In this document: piece by piece, positions 24,617 to 37,033 of the stretch
Numbering within the stretch: the first letter of the stretch is position 1
Layout of the letters: every line of letters begins with the position of its first letter
NCBI RefSeq assembly: GCF_015461845.1
Contig: NZ_JACOPW010000001.1
Coordinates: 496,001-560,000, forward strand
Origin: Pseudomonas mucoides
Lineage (GTDB): Bacteria; Pseudomonadota; Gammaproteobacteria; Pseudomonadales; Pseudomonadaceae
Reading direction: 5' to 3'
Length of the DNA stretch: 64,000 nt
The notes under the pieces: generated by a model
The model's database searches: none
What the model was told of the DNA's origin: nothing
What the model saw: the letters and a program-made list of their open reading frames with translations, nothing else
Made by a program: the position numbers and the translations under genes

Positions 24617-24640
24617 GCGAGAGCCAGAACAGGCTCCCGC
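24617..24640. terminator. Possible terminator between convergent operons
   Basis: GCGAGAGCC and GGCTCCCGC flank a 6-base loop (one mismatch). Just left of it CCCAAT/ATTGGG and CGATC-AAC-GATCG form a second hairpin (about 24587-24614). They sit in the 74 bp between two convergent operons. Confidence 0.4.
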
Positions 24641-24655
24641 TGTTCGCAGTCCATT

Positions 24656-25678
24656 TCAGCGCTTGAGTTTGCGCTTGTTGCGGTATTGGTCGATGACCAC
24701 TGCGACCACGATGATCAAGCCCTTGATGATGTCCTGGATGTAAGCATCGACGCCGACGAACGTGAACCCGCTGGCCATCACGCCAAGAATCAGTGCGCCG
24801 ATGACCGTGCCGGTGATGCGTCCAACCCCGCCCGCCAGGCTGGTCCCGCCGATGACCGCTGCGGCAATCGCGTCCAGCTCATAGGACATGCCCATCCCGG
24901 CCTGCCCAGTGGCAGCACGGGCCGAAGCCACCACGCCCGCCAGTCCTGCCAGCAACCCGGCAATGCTGTAGACAATGACCAGATGGCGCTTGACGTTAAT
25001 ACCGGACGTCCGCGCCGCCTGCATGTTGCCACCGATGGCATAGGTGTATTTACCGTACTTGGTGTAGCGCAGTGCGATGTGGAAGATCACCGCCACTACC
25101 AGAAAAATGATCACCGGCATCGCGCCATGACCAATGGCCGTGTAGGAATCCGATAGCATGCTCACCGGCTGGCCTTCGGTGTAGTAACGCGCCAGGCCAC
25201 GGGCAGAGACCATCATGCCCAAGGTGGCAATGAACGGTGGAATCCCGGTGATCGCAATGATGCTGCCGTTGATGGCCCCCGCCAGCAGTCCGACACCGAG
25301 CCCGACAATCACGGGGATCCACACCGGCAAGTCAGTCAGCGACGGGAATACCGCCCGAGTAAAATCAGAGGTCTGCGCCAGGCTGGCCGCGATCATCGCC
25401 GACAAGGCCAGCACCGAACCAGACGACAGGTCGATACCGGTGGTGATGATGACCTGAGTCACGCCAATCGCCAGCAGACCGATGATCGACACTTGCAGGA
25501 TCATCAATACCAGCCGCTGGGAGTTCATCAGAAAGCTCTGGTCGCGCACGATCCAGCCGAAAATCTCGAACACCAGGCCGATGCCAATCAGCACCAGGAA
25601 GATGCTCAGCTCGGTCGGAAAGCGCCGGCGACTCTTGACCTGTGCGGTTGCCGGTTTGTTTTCCAGTATCGCGTTCAT
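24656..25678 (-). CDS. Inositol ABC transporter permease (RbsC/IatP-like)
   Basis: A 340-residue permease of the BPD_transp_2 class with about nine helices. It has family motifs TTGIDLSSGSVLALSAM, GIPPFIATLGMMVSARGLA and AVIGGTSLAGGVGRITGTVIG. The ATG at 25678 is better spaced from AAGGG than the GTG at 25684. It is the last gene of the importer unit (binding protein, ATPase, permease) at the downstream end of the iol gene cluster, so the substrate is almost certainly myo-inositol or an isomer. Confidence 0.9.
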   Translation of the reverse strand: MNAILENKPATAQVKSRRRFPTELSIFLVLIGIGLVFEIFGWIVRDQSFLMNSQRLVLMILQVSIIGLLAIGVTQVIITTGIDLSSGSVLALSAMIAASLAQTSDFTRAVFPSLTDLPVWIPVIVGLGVGLLAGAINGSIIAITGIPPFIATLGMMVSARGLARYYTEGQPVSMLSDSYTAIGHGAMPVIIFLVVAVIFHIALRYTKYGKYTYAIGGNMQAARTSGINVKRHLVIVYSIAGLLAGLAGVVASARAATGQAGMGMSYELDAIAAAVIGGTSLAGGVGRITGTVIGALILGVMASGFTFVGVDAYIQDIIKGLIIVVAVVIDQYRNKRKLKR

Positions 25679-25705
25679 AACCACTCACCCTTCAAATGAA
25701 ATCAG

Positions 25706-25730
25706 TGTGGCGAGGGAACTTGCTCCCGTT
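25706..25730. repeat. Diverged REP element
   Basis: GTGGCGAGGGAACTTGCTCCCG resembles the REP at 8951-8978 with an imperfect right arm. It lies in the 160-bp gap between the ATPase and permease genes of the inositol importer, where it may stabilise or attenuate the message. Confidence 0.6.
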
Positions 25731-25838
25731 CGAGTGCGCAGCGCTCGCCAGTTCTACGGTCAATCCGAGACATTGGGGCCGCTTGGCACCCCGGCGGGAG
25801 CAACCCCCCTCGTCACAGAAACCGTGCTCACCCTTGAT

Positions 25839-27404
25839 TTAATGACACGGGGACATTCCCGAGGCCAGTTGCAGCACTCGTTCCTGAGTCGCTTCGCTGC
25901 GGTCGAGGGTGCCCATCAGGTCGCCCTCGTGCATGACCATTACCCGGTCGCTCATGCCGAGCACTTCCGGCAGCTCCGAGGAAATCATGATGACGGCCAT
26001 GCCTTCGCTGGCGAGGTAGGAGATAAGGCGGTAAATCTCGGCCTTGGCGCCGACATCGATACCGCGGGTCGGCTCGTCGAGAATCAGGATGCGTGGGTTG
26101 GTCATCAGCCAGCGCGCCAACAAGGCTTTCTGTTGATTACCGCCCGACAAGGTATCGATGCACTGCTCCAGTGAGGGGGTTTTTACCCGCAGCTTCTTGC
26201 ACATGTCTTCACACAAGACCCGCAAGGCTTTTTGCTGGATGAAGCCGTGGCCGACGTAGTGCGGCAGCACCGCCATTTCCATGTTCTCCAATACCGAGAG
26301 GCATGGGAAAAGGCCGCTGAGCTTGCGATCCTCGGTCAACAAGGCGAAGCCCTTCTCGATCGCCATGTGCGGATCGCTGATGCGCACCACCTCGCCATCG
26401 AGACGCATCTCGCCACTGTCGCTTGGGGTAATCCCGAAAAGCGCTTCGGCAACGTTGGTCCGGCCGGAGCCCATCAACCCGGCAATGCCAAGGATTTCCC
26501 CGGCATGCAGGTCGAAAGAGACACCTTTGAAGATGCCATCCAGCGTGAGGTCGCGCACTGACAGCAGCAGATCGCCAATCGGCTTTTCACGCACTGGAAA
26601 CAACTGGCTCAACTCACGACCGACCATCATCGAAATCAGGCTATCGCTGTCCATGCTGTCGGCCCGCTGCAGGCCTATGTAGGCGCCGTCGCGGAACACC
26701 GCCACTTCATCGGCGATAGCGAATACTTCGTTCATTTTGTGGGTGATGTAGATGATGCCTTTGCCTTGGCTTTTGAGGTCGGCAATGATCGAAAAGAGGT
26801 GGGCGACTTCCTTGTCGGTGATGGCCGAAGTCGGTTCGTCCATGATCAGGACGTCGGAGTCGTAGGACACCGCTTTGGCAATTTCGACCATCTGCCGCTC
26901 GGCGATGCTCAGGTTGCCCACCTGCTCTTCCGGATCGAGGTTGATCCGCAGGCGTTCCAACAGTTTCGCCGTACAGCGGTGCATTTCCCGGTGGTCGACC
27001 ATGTGGAAACCGTTGAGTTGTTCACGGCCGATCCAGATGTTCTCGGCGATGCTCATGTGCGGCATCAGGTTGAGTTCCTGATGGATCATCGCGATCCCGG
27101 CCTGGAGCGCAGCCAGTGGCGTTTCAAAAACCACCGGCTTGCCCTTCAGGCGCAGTTCACCGGCGTCGGGCTGGTAGATGCCGGCAATGATTTTCATCAG
27201 GGTGGATTTGCCGGCGCCGTTTTCGCCCATCAGGGCCAAGACAGAACCGGGGCGTACCCGAAGCTGCACATCGGACAAGGCCACCACACCGGGAAACCCC
27301 TTGCTGACGTTGATGATCTCCAGCAGGTACGGCTCATCGACAGGTGTTGCAGTCGGCTGGATACCCACCAACGGGGGGCTCGAAGCAGTCGCTGAAGCGA
27401 ACAT
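25839..27404 (-). CDS. Inositol ABC transporter ATPase (two ABC domains, RbsA/IatA-like)
   Basis: A 521-residue protein with two ABC cassettes. The first has Walker [10 protein letters not shown], signature [14 protein letters not shown] and Walker [11 protein letters not shown]. The second has the degenerate P-loop [10 protein letters not shown] usual for sugar ATPases of this class, signature [13 protein letters not shown] and Walker [11 protein letters not shown]. The start at 27404 follows GGAG; the longer frame starts at a TTG and is less likely. Partner of the permease at 24656 and the binding protein at 27475. Confidence 0.92.
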   Translation of the reverse strand: MFASATASSPPLVGIQPTATPVDEPYLLEIINVSKGFPGVVALSDVQLRVRPGSVLALMGENGAGKSTLMKIIAGIYQPDAGELRLKGKPVVFETPLAALQAGIAMIHQELNLMPHMSIAENIWIGREQLNGFHMVDHREMHRCTAKLLERLRINLDPEEQVGNLSIAERQMVEIAKAVSYDSDVLIMDEPTSAITDKEVAHLFSIIADLKSQGKGIIYITHKMNEVFAIADEVAVFRDGAYIGLQRADSMDSDSLISMMVGRELSQLFPVREKPIGDLLLSVRDLTLDGIFKGVSFDLHAGEILGIAGLMGSGRTNVAEALFGITPSDSGEMRLDGEVVRISDPHMAIEKGFALLTEDRKLSGLFPCLSVLENMEMAVLPHYVGHGFIQQKALRVLCEDMCKKLRVKTPSLEQCIDTLSGGNQQKALLARWLMTNPRILILDEPTRGIDVGAKAEIYRLISYLASEGMAVIMISSELPEVLGMSDRVMVMHEGDLMGTLDRSEATQERVLQLASGMSPCH

Positions 27405-27474
27405 GATCAGGTACTCCATCAGCAAGGTCGCGGTCGCAACCTTGCGTATTTATTGTTGTTATTAAACGGACGGG

Positions 27475-28401
27475 CTATTTGAACGTGTCGACGTTTTGCG
27501 GGGTGATCAAGCGGTACGGCACCCAAACGGCCTGTTCAACCGGCTCGTTTTTGGCCATTTTCACGGCGGTGTCGATGGAGCCGTCGGCCTGACCCTTGGC
27601 GTCCTGGAACACCGACACCGTCATGTTGCCTTTCTTGATCGCGTTCAAGCCGTCCGGCGTACCGTCGACACCTGCGATCAGGACGCTGCCTTTGTCGACG
27701 CCAGCCTGTTGAAGTGCCATCGCGGCACCGATCGCCATTTCGTCGTTGTTGGCGATGACCGCGTCAAACTTGCGGCCCTGGGTCAGCCAGTCGTTCACCA
27801 GGGTCATGCCCTTGTCTCGCAACCAGGTACCGGTCTGCTCTTGCTCGATCTTGATGTTCGGGTATTTGGCCAGTACGTCTTTGACGCCCTTGGTGCGGTT
27901 AGTGGTGGAGTTGTTCGCGAGGTCGCCCAGCAGAATCACGATGTCACCCTTGCCGCCCATCTTGTCAGCCAGGTACTGCATCTGCATTTCCCCGGCCTCC
28001 AGGTCGTTGGAGGCGACAGTCACGACGCCTTTGGGCAGCTTCAGATCATCGGGGCGGCGGTTGACGTAGACCAGCGGGATGCCGGCCTTGACGGCGGCTT
28101 CGGTGATTTTCCGGGTGGCGGCGGTATCCACCGGGTTGACCACGATGGCATCAACCTTCTGGCTGATGAAACTTTCTACCTGACTCAGTTGCTTCACCAC
28201 GTCGCTGCGGGCGTCTTCGAATTGCAACTGCACGCCCTCGGGATAGGACTTGGCTTTTTTGTCCATGGATTCGCGCAGGTAGGTCAGCCAGGTGTCATCG
28301 AACTGGGACATGCTGACGCCGATTTTCATATCGGCGAGCGCCGCGCCGCTGGCGAACATCAGGGACAAGGCAAGAGAGGCAAAGCGGATCTTGGTCTTCA
28401 T
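27475..28401 (-). CDS. Inositol-binding periplasmic protein of the ABC importer (IbpA-like)
   Basis: A 308-residue protein with signal peptide (residues 1-23, ending AALA) and a Peripla_BP_4 sugar-binding fold: MKIGVSMSQFDDTWLTYLRESM, then VDAIVVNPVDTAATRKI, VIANNDEMAIGAAMAL and VLIAGVDGTPDGL. The family binds ribose, galactose or inositol. Its place in the iol regulon makes myo-inositol the likely ligand. A perfect GGAA-N6-TTCC site lies 120 bp upstream (28521-28534), so the importer probably has its own IolR-controlled promoter. Confidence 0.92.
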   Translation of the reverse strand: MKTKIRFASLALSLMFASGAALADMKIGVSMSQFDDTWLTYLRESMDKKAKSYPEGVQLQFEDARSDVVKQLSQVESFISQKVDAIVVNPVDTAATRKITEAAVKAGIPLVYVNRRPDDLKLPKGVVTVASNDLEAGEMQMQYLADKMGGKGDIVILLGDLANNSTTNRTKGVKDVLAKYPNIKIEQEQTGTWLRDKGMTLVNDWLTQGRKFDAVIANNDEMAIGAAMALQQAGVDKGSVLIAGVDGTPDGLNAIKKGNMTVSVFQDAKGQADGSIDTAVKMAKNEPVEQAVWVPYRLITPQNVDTFK

Positions 28402-28520
28402 GAAAAGTCTTTCTCCACATTCTTGTTGGTTTTATGGATGAGGCGTGACGATTTCAGTAAGCAGGCAAGCGCAAAGGGTTGAAACGGGTCGCGAGGCAGG
28501 TCGCTGAAAATGACTTTATT

Positions 28521-28534
28521 GGAAAATAATTTCC
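28521..28534. promoter_or_regulatory. IolR operator before the importer genes
   Basis: GGAAAATAATTTCC fits GGAA-N6-TTCC exactly, the palindrome reported for the RpiR-type repressor IolR of Sinorhizobium. It lies in an AT-rich stretch between the oxidoreductase stop and the binding protein gene. Confidence 0.7.
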
Positions 28535-28555
28535 ATATCAACTCATTTTAGAATT

Positions 28556-29608
28556 TTATTCTGATTTTGTTCCATGACGCTTGAACGGGCTCAACTCCAC
28601 CACTTGATGCCGCTCGAAACTCAGTCGCGCAGCGTCTAGCACGCGGGTGGTCGCCAGTGCGTCATAGGCGTCCACAGGCAGCGGGCCACCGCTGTGCAGC
28701 GCGGCTTGCAGCTGTAAATAGAACTGATTCCAGCAACCGCGCTCGGACGGAACCCGTTCGCGCCGTTCGCCCTGTTCAAACCAGCCCCAGCGGCGATGCT
28801 CTTCAACCCCCCAACGTTCACCTTCGGACTTTGGCGAGAGCCCGGCGAGTGCCAATGCTTCTTGCCCGTCCAGGCCATCAACGCTGTAACAGCCTTGGGT
28901 GCCGGTCACCCGAAAGCGCGGGCCGGGAGTGCTTTGCAGGCAACTGCCGCCCAAGTGTGAGGTCACGCCACTGGCATGGGTCAGGGACACAAAGAAGCCG
29001 TTATCGAAAACCTGGCCTTTTTCCAGGTACTCCAGTTCGGCGTAGACCTTTGTTACCGGGCCGAACAACAGCAACGCCTGATCCACCAGGTGGCTACCCA
29101 GATCGCGCAGGAAGCCGCCGCCACTGCCGTTGTTCACCGCCTGTGGTGAGTAACGTTCGATCCGCGATTCAAAACGGGTGACCTGGCCCAACGCACCGGA
29201 TTCGATGAGTTTGCGCACGGTCAGGAAGTCCGAGTCCCAGCGACGGTTCTGGTAGACGCTGAGTTGCACGCCCTGGCGCTCGGCCATGGTGATCAGGGTT
29301 TGCGCTTGCTGCGCGTCAGCGGCAAACGGTTTGTCGCTGACCACCGCCACACCGTGTTCGATGCCGTCGAGTACCAGCGCCGGACGCCCCTTGAGCGGAG
29401 TGGACACCACCAGCACATCGATCCCGGCCTCCACCAGTTGACCGATGCTGTCGAACGCTGGCACCCCAGGGTGCTCGGCCGCCAGCAACTGTCGGCGCTC
29501 TGGCGAACGGGTGACCACCCCCACAAACGTCGCCGTCGGCAAACTGCTGATCAGCGGAGCATGGAAAAACCGGCCGCCATGGCCGTAACCGACAAGTCCG
29601 ATACGCAT
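28556..29608 (-). CDS. Gfo/Idh/MocA oxidoreductase, IolW-like scyllo-inositol dehydrogenase
   Basis: A 350-residue NAD(P)-dependent dehydrogenase: Rossmann GYGHGGRFFHAPLI at the start, DKPFAAD (the family's EKP), then LSVYQNRRWDSDFLTVRKLI and FLRDLGSHLVDQALLLFG. The NRRWDSDF block and the DLGSH-DQ pattern are much closer to Bacillus IolW/YdgJ-type scyllo-inositol dehydrogenases than to IolG. It probably interconverts scyllo-inositol and scyllo-inosose, widening the range of inositols that can be used. Part of the iol operon. Confidence 0.8.
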   Translation of the reverse strand: MRIGLVGYGHGGRFFHAPLISSLPTATFVGVVTRSPERRQLLAAEHPGVPAFDSIGQLVEAGIDVLVVSTPLKGRPALVLDGIEHGVAVVSDKPFAADAQQAQTLITMAERQGVQLSVYQNRRWDSDFLTVRKLIESGALGQVTRFESRIERYSPQAVNNGSGGGFLRDLGSHLVDQALLLFGPVTKVYAELEYLEKGQVFDNGFFVSLTHASGVTSHLGGSCLQSTPGPRFRVTGTQGCYSVDGLDGQEALALAGLSPKSEGERWGVEEHRRWGWFEQGERRERVPSERGCWNQFYLQLQAALHSGGPLPVDAYDALATTRVLDAARLSFERHQVVELSPFKRHGTKSE

Positions 29609-29634
29609 GGAATATTCTCCTTATAGAACGCGGA

Positions 29635-29664
29635 CCCTGTGGGAGCGAGCTTGCTCCTACAGGG
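29635..29664. repeat. REP palindrome inside the iol operon
   Basis: CCCTGTGGGAGCGAGC and then TTGCTCCTACAGGG form an imperfect palindrome of the GTGGGAGCGAGC type. It lies in the 63-bp gap between iolG and the IolW-like gene. Confidence 0.8.
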
Positions 29665-29671
29665 AGGCCGG

Positions 29672-32654
<2,983 letters not shown>

Positions 32655-32683
32655 AACCGATCCTTCAATAAACGAAGAAACCC

Positions 32684-32773
32684 TGTGGGAGCGAGCCTGC
32701 TCGCGAAGGCCGCGGCACAGTCGATATCGATGTCGCCTGACACAGCGCTTTCGCGAGCAGGCTCGCTCCCACA
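32684..32773. repeat. REPIN: inverted pair of REP sequences
   Basis: TGTGGGAGCGAGCCTGCTCG at 32684-32703 (arm of 23 bp to 32706) returns as a perfect reverse complement at 32751-32773, with about 44 bp between. This is the classic REPIN form, lying between iolI-like and iolD genes in the operon. Confidence 0.9.
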
Positions 32774-32790
32774 TTTGATCCGCGTTGGCC

Positions 32791-33612
32791 TCAGGCCAGG
32801 GTTTTTTGCAGGTGATCCATGCTCGCCCCAATCGCCTGCTGGATATCCGCCAGGCCATGGACGCTGTCGGCAAACGGTTCGAACGACAGGTAGCCGCTAT
32901 AACCGCTGCTGAGCAAAGCGTCGATTTGCGCCGCGTTGCCAAGAATGTCGCCCTCGCCCACCAGCACCCGATGACCGTCTCGAATGGTCGCCAACGGGGC
33001 CTCGGCATCCTCGACGCCGGAGATGTGTACCAGCCCGGTCAGCTCGGGGAAGCATTCATGTTCACAAGCCAAGTGGTGATGAAAGGTGTCATGCACCAGA
33101 CGGAACACATCCAGCCCGCCGATGGCCTTGATCGCGTCCACCGCTGTGCGCTTGCAGCGCAGCGAGCACTCTTCGAAACCCAACGGCTCGATGAAACCGA
33201 CAATGCCGTGTTCACGCAGGATCGGCGCCAGTTCAGTCAACGCCGTGCGCAGCCCTGAAGCGCGTGCGGCCTCGGTACGCGGATCGGCACGGTCGTTGAG
33301 CGGACACATGACCAACCCTTGCGCGCCGCAATCACGGGCATAAGCCGCCAGTTTCAGGGCCTGCGCACGGCGCTCGTCATTCCACACATCAAATGGATAC
33401 AACGCGTTGATCGACAGCACGGTAACGCCTTTGGCCGCGCACAATTCACGGACGCGCTCGGGTGCCGTGCCGTCCTCGATCTCGACCCCTTTAAGGTCGT
33501 TGCGAATTTCGATGGCGTCGGCCTTGAGGGCCACCGCCAACTCGATGAATGCCGGCAGGGACAAGCGTGGGGCGACCATACGGTTCAGGGCGAAACGCAG
33601 GGGTTTGCTCAT
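32791..33612 (-). CDS. IolI-like sugar isomerase/epimerase family protein (inosose isomerase)
   Basis: A 273-residue TIM-barrel protein of the AP-endonuclease-2-like family, ATG 33612 after GCGGAG. Metal-site residues are visible: Glu in [12 protein letters not shown], Asp-X-X-His in [11 protein letters not shown], His in LVHISGVED and Glu in YLSFEPFAD. It resembles inosose isomerase IolI (2-keto-myo-inositol to 1-keto-D-chiro-inositol) more than the dehydratase IolE, which is encoded separately at 35991. IolH of unknown function is the alternative name for such members. Confidence 0.78.
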   Translation of the reverse strand: MSKPLRFALNRMVAPRLSLPAFIELAVALKADAIEIRNDLKGVEIEDGTAPERVRELCAAKGVTVLSINALYPFDVWNDERRAQALKLAAYARDCGAQGLVMCPLNDRADPRTEAARASGLRTALTELAPILREHGIVGFIEPLGFEECSLRCKRTAVDAIKAIGGLDVFRLVHDTFHHHLACEHECFPELTGLVHISGVEDAEAPLATIRDGHRVLVGEGDILGNAAQIDALLSSGYSGYLSFEPFADSVHGLADIQQAIGASMDHLQKTLA

Positions 33613-33637
33613 TGTTGTTATTCTCCGCACAGGTGTA

Positions 33638-35140
33638 TCAATTGGCCGTCGGCATGCTGAATTCAGGGCCCTTGGCGATGCTGTCAGGCCAGCGCTGCAT
33701 CACACTTTTGTAGCGGCTGTAGAAGCGGATGCCCTCTTCGCCGTAAGCGTGGTGATCGCCGAACAGCGAGCGTTTCCAGCCGCCGAACGAGTGCCAGGCC
33801 ATTGGCACCGGAATCGGTACATTGATGCCAACCATGCCGACCTTGATGGTGCGGGCGAAGGCACGGGCGATGCCGCCATCGCGGGTGAAACAGGACACGC
33901 CGTTGCCGAACTCGTGGGCGTTGATCAACGCGACGGCGCTGGCGAAATCCGGCACCCGTACGATGCCCAGCACCGGTCCGAAAATTTCCTGCTGGTAGAT
34001 GCTCATCTCGGTCGTGACGTTGTCGAACAGCGTCGCGCCGACGAAGAAGCCGTTCTCGGCGCCTGGCACCTTGAAGTGGCGACCGTCGACGATCAACTGT
34101 GCGCCCTGGGCTACGCCTTCGTCGATGAAACCTTCGACTTTGGCCTTGTGCTCGGCGGTCACCAGCGGCCCCATGTCGCTGTCGCCCTTCAGGCCGTTGC
34201 CGACTTTGAGCTGATCAATGCGCGGCAGCAGTTTGGCAATCAGTGAGTCGCCGACATCGCCCACTGCCACGGCAATCGAAATCGCCATGCAGCGCTCGCC
34301 GGCCGAGCCGTAAGCCGCGCCGATCAGGGCATCCGCTGCTTGATCCAGATCGGCATCGGGCATGACGATCATGTGATTCTTCGCCCCGCCCAGTGCCTGC
34401 ACACGCTTGCCACGCGAGGTGGCTTGCTGGTGAATGTATTCGGCAATCGGTGTCGAACCGACAAAGGAAATGGCCTCGATGTCCGGGTGCTGCAGCAGGG
34501 CGTCGACCGCGGTTTTATCGCCCTGGACCACGTTGAACACTCCATCGGGCAAACCGGCTTCGCTCAACAGGCGGGCCATCAGCACACTGGCGGACGGATC
34601 GCGCTCGGACGGCTTGAGGATGAAGCAGTTACCGGTGATCAGCGCCAGCGGGATCATCCACAGCGGCACCATCACCGGGAAGTTGAATGGCGTGACGCCG
34701 GCGCACACACCCAGCGGCTGACGCAGGTTCCAGTTGTCGATGCCGCCGCCGATGTTGTCGCTGAACTCGGTTTTCAGCAGGTTCGGCGCACCACAGGCGT
34801 ACTCGACGATTTCGATGCCCCGGGTGACTTCGCCCTTGGCGTCCGAAAACACCTTGCCGTGTTCGCGGCTGATGATTTCTGCCAGCTCATCGTGATGTTG
34901 GTCGAGCAATTCCTTGAATTTGAACATCACCCGAGAACGGCGCAAGGACGACTGTTCGGACCAGCCCGGAAAGGCTTTCAGGGCCGAGGCGACGGCTTCG
35001 TCTACGGTCTTCTGGCTGGCCAGCCCGACGCGCGCCTGGACGCTGCCGGTGGCCGGGTTAAAGACGTTGCTGAACCGTTCGCTGCTGCTGTCCAGCACTT
35101 GACCGTGGATGTAATGGCCGATGATCGGGGCATTGCTCAT
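33638..35140 (-). CDS. iolA: Methylmalonate/malonate-semialdehyde dehydrogenase (CoA-acylating)
   Basis: A 500-residue ALDH-superfamily enzyme: [15 protein letters not shown], the nucleotide stretch [31 protein letters not shown] and the catalytic Cys in [11 protein letters not shown]. These are hallmarks of the MmsA/IolA branch, which uses CoA instead of water. It turns malonate semialdehyde into acetyl-CoA and CO2, the last step of inositol catabolism. As a valine-pathway mmsA usually exists elsewhere, this copy is assigned to inositol by position. Confidence 0.9.
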   Translation of the reverse strand: MSNAPIIGHYIHGQVLDSSSERFSNVFNPATGSVQARVGLASQKTVDEAVASALKAFPGWSEQSSLRRSRVMFKFKELLDQHHDELAEIISREHGKVFSDAKGEVTRGIEIVEYACGAPNLLKTEFSDNIGGGIDNWNLRQPLGVCAGVTPFNFPVMVPLWMIPLALITGNCFILKPSERDPSASVLMARLLSEAGLPDGVFNVVQGDKTAVDALLQHPDIEAISFVGSTPIAEYIHQQATSRGKRVQALGGAKNHMIVMPDADLDQAADALIGAAYGSAGERCMAISIAVAVGDVGDSLIAKLLPRIDQLKVGNGLKGDSDMGPLVTAEHKAKVEGFIDEGVAQGAQLIVDGRHFKVPGAENGFFVGATLFDNVTTEMSIYQQEIFGPVLGIVRVPDFASAVALINAHEFGNGVSCFTRDGGIARAFARTIKVGMVGINVPIPVPMAWHSFGGWKRSLFGDHHAYGEEGIRFYSRYKSVMQRWPDSIAKGPEFSMPTAN

Positions 35141-35184
35141 TGATCGTGTTCTCCGTGCAGAAGTTGGAATTCAGGCTGTCTGGT

Positions 35185-35994
35185 TCAGAGATCCAGCAGC
35201 CAGCTGTGCTGCGGATCGTTATGGAACTGCCAGACACGTTTCGGTCCGGCCATCACGTTCAGGTAATACGACTCATAGCCGTACGGAACGCTGACCGGGT
35301 GGTACCCCTTCGGCACAACCACCAGGTCGCTGTTTTCCACGGCCATGGCTTGATCGATGCTGCGATCATCGGTGTACACCCGCTGAAATACGAAGCCCTG
35401 GGGCGGGTTGATCTGGTGGTAATAGGTTTCTTCGAGAAAACTCTGGTGCGGCAAATCGTCGGTGTCGTGCTTGTGCGGCGGGTAGCTTGAGGAGTGACCC
35501 GACGGCGTACGCACTTCCACCACCAACAGCGAATGAGCCGGTTCGGTGTCCGGCAGAATGTCGCAGACGTAACGGGTGTTGGCGTCTTTGCCGCGCACGC
35601 TGCGCTTCATGGTGTCAGGCTTGATCAGCCGTGGGCCGAGGCCGTTGCTCACTGAACCGGGCGCGGCGCACACGGCGATTTGCACGTCGCTGAGCGCGAC
35701 CACTTGCGCCTGACTGCCCGGTGGCAAGTACGCGGCGAAGGGGGATTTGTCTTCGAACACCGACTGACGATCACCGATGTTGTCCCAGTCGAACGCGCCC
35801 TGCCCCGGCGCTTCACCCTTGATGCTGACCCGGCCGCTGAGCAGCACCAGGCACAGCTCTTTATCACCGGCCGACACCGGCAGGGTTTCGCCCAGGCTCA
35901 AGCGGTAAGCGGCGAAGCCGACGTATTCCAGCTCACCTTTGCCCAGCTCGACCATGGTCCGGCCACGGGCATTGCTTTTGACCAGCAGGCTCAT
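35185..35994 (-). CDS. iolB: 5-Deoxy-glucuronate isomerase
   Basis: A 269-residue double-cupin protein from ATG 35994, after GAGGATTGCACT. The C-terminal cupin shows the family run SSYPPHKHDTDDLPHQSFLEE (metal-binding His and Glu) and later VPKGYHPVSVPYGYESYYLNVMAGP. IolB isomerises 5-deoxy-glucuronate to 2-deoxy-5-keto-gluconate. The start codon overlaps the iolE stop by 4 bp. Reading frames that extend upstream belong to iolE and do not code here. Confidence 0.93.
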   Translation of the reverse strand: MSLLVKSNARGRTMVELGKGELEYVGFAAYRLSLGETLPVSAGDKELCLVLLSGRVSIKGEAPGQGAFDWDNIGDRQSVFEDKSPFAAYLPPGSQAQVVALSDVQIAVCAAPGSVSNGLGPRLIKPDTMKRSVRGKDANTRYVCDILPDTEPAHSLLVVEVRTPSGHSSSYPPHKHDTDDLPHQSFLEETYYHQINPPQGFVFQRVYTDDRSIDQAMAVENSDLVVVPKGYHPVSVPYGYESYYLNVMAGPKRVWQFHNDPQHSWLLDL

Positions 35995-36884
35995 AGTGCA
36001 ATCCTCTCGTCGAGCAGTGCGTGCAGGGTGTCGTAGCCTTTTTTGGCGTAGGCATAACTCGGCGCCACCGCTGGATCCTGTTCGGCTTCGACCACCAGCC
36101 AACCGTGGTAATCGGCAGCCAGCAGTACGTCGAGCAAAGCGCCAAAATCGATATCGCCATCGCCGGGCACAGTGAACGTGCCGTTGATGATGCAGTCCGG
36201 GAAGCTCCACAGGTTGTTGCGCGCCAACTGCACCACTGGCTTGCGCACGTCCTTGAAATGCACGTGGCAGATGCGTTTGATGTGTTTTCGCAGCACCTGC
36301 AAGGGTTCGCCACCGCCCATGTAGCAATGCCCCGAATCGAACAGCAGACCGACTTCACTGCCGGTCAGCGCCATCAGTTTGTCGATGTCGGTCGGGGATT
36401 CGACGTAGGCGCCCATGTGGTGGTGATAGGCCAGGCGCACGCCTTGGGACAGGGTGAAACGTGCCAGTTCGGTGAGCTTGTCGGCGTATTCCTGCCAGGC
36501 GCGCTCGGTGTGGAACTGCGGGCGTTCGACCAACGGGATATGCTGGCCTTGAATGGAGTCAGCGACTTCGCCGTATACCAGCACCTTGGCGCCGTTCTTC
36601 GCCAACAACTCGACATGGCTGCCGATGGCGTCGATTTCTTCGGCCACCGAGCGACGGGCCAGACGACTGGAATACCAGCCGGACACCAGCGCCAGGTCAT
36701 ACGGCCGCAGCACGTCACCGACGCCTTTGGCATCCTTGGGGAACTTGCCGTTGAGTTCGAAACCTTCGTAGCCGATTTCCTTGCCTTCGCTCAACGCGGT
36801 GCTCAGCGGCGTCTCGCCACCGAGGGACGGCAGGTCGTCGTTGCTCCAGGAGATCGGGTTGATGCCAATTCGAATAGCGGGCAT
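35991..36884 (-). CDS. iolE: Inosose dehydratase
   Basis: A 297-residue TIM-barrel enzyme from ATG 36884 (AAAGGTGCAGCC). It opens with IGINPISWSNDDLPSLGG, the usual IolE start, and shows YEGFELNGKFP, GVRLAYHHHMGAYVE, GLLFDSGHCYMGG and HVHFKDVRKPV, which supply the metal ligands. It removes water from scyllo-inosose. The position between iolC and iolB is common in proteobacteria. Confidence 0.93.
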   Translation of the reverse strand: MPAIRIGINPISWSNDDLPSLGGETPLSTALSEGKEIGYEGFELNGKFPKDAKGVGDVLRPYDLALVSGWYSSRLARRSVAEEIDAIGSHVELLAKNGAKVLVYGEVADSIQGQHIPLVERPQFHTERAWQEYADKLTELARFTLSQGVRLAYHHHMGAYVESPTDIDKLMALTGSEVGLLFDSGHCYMGGGEPLQVLRKHIKRICHVHFKDVRKPVVQLARNNLWSFPDCIINGTFTVPGDGDIDFGALLDVLLAADYHGWLVVEAEQDPAVAPSYAYAKKGYDTLHALLDERIAL

Positions 36885-36932
36885 GGCTGCACCTTTTATT
36901 GTTTTTTCTAACCAGTAAGAGCGACACAAAAC

Positions 36933-37008
36933 CCTGTGGGAGCGCGCTTGCTCGCGTTGATCTTGGTGCCTTTGAAGGCCCCATCGCGAGCAAGCTCGCT
37001 CCCACAGG
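36933..37008. repeat. REPIN between iolC and iolE
   Basis: CCTGTGGGAGCGCGCTTGCT at 36933-36952 (arm to 36956) is matched by the inverted arm at 36985-37008 with one mismatch. It fills most of the 149-bp gap between iolC and iolE. Confidence 0.9.
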
Positions 37009-37033
37009 TTCAGTGTTCGCACATTGAAAATGT

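Noticed and set aside
32684..37008. Repeated palindromes as a possible CRISPR array
   Set aside because: The copies are REPINs hundreds to thousands of bases apart, with no regular spacers and no cas genes.
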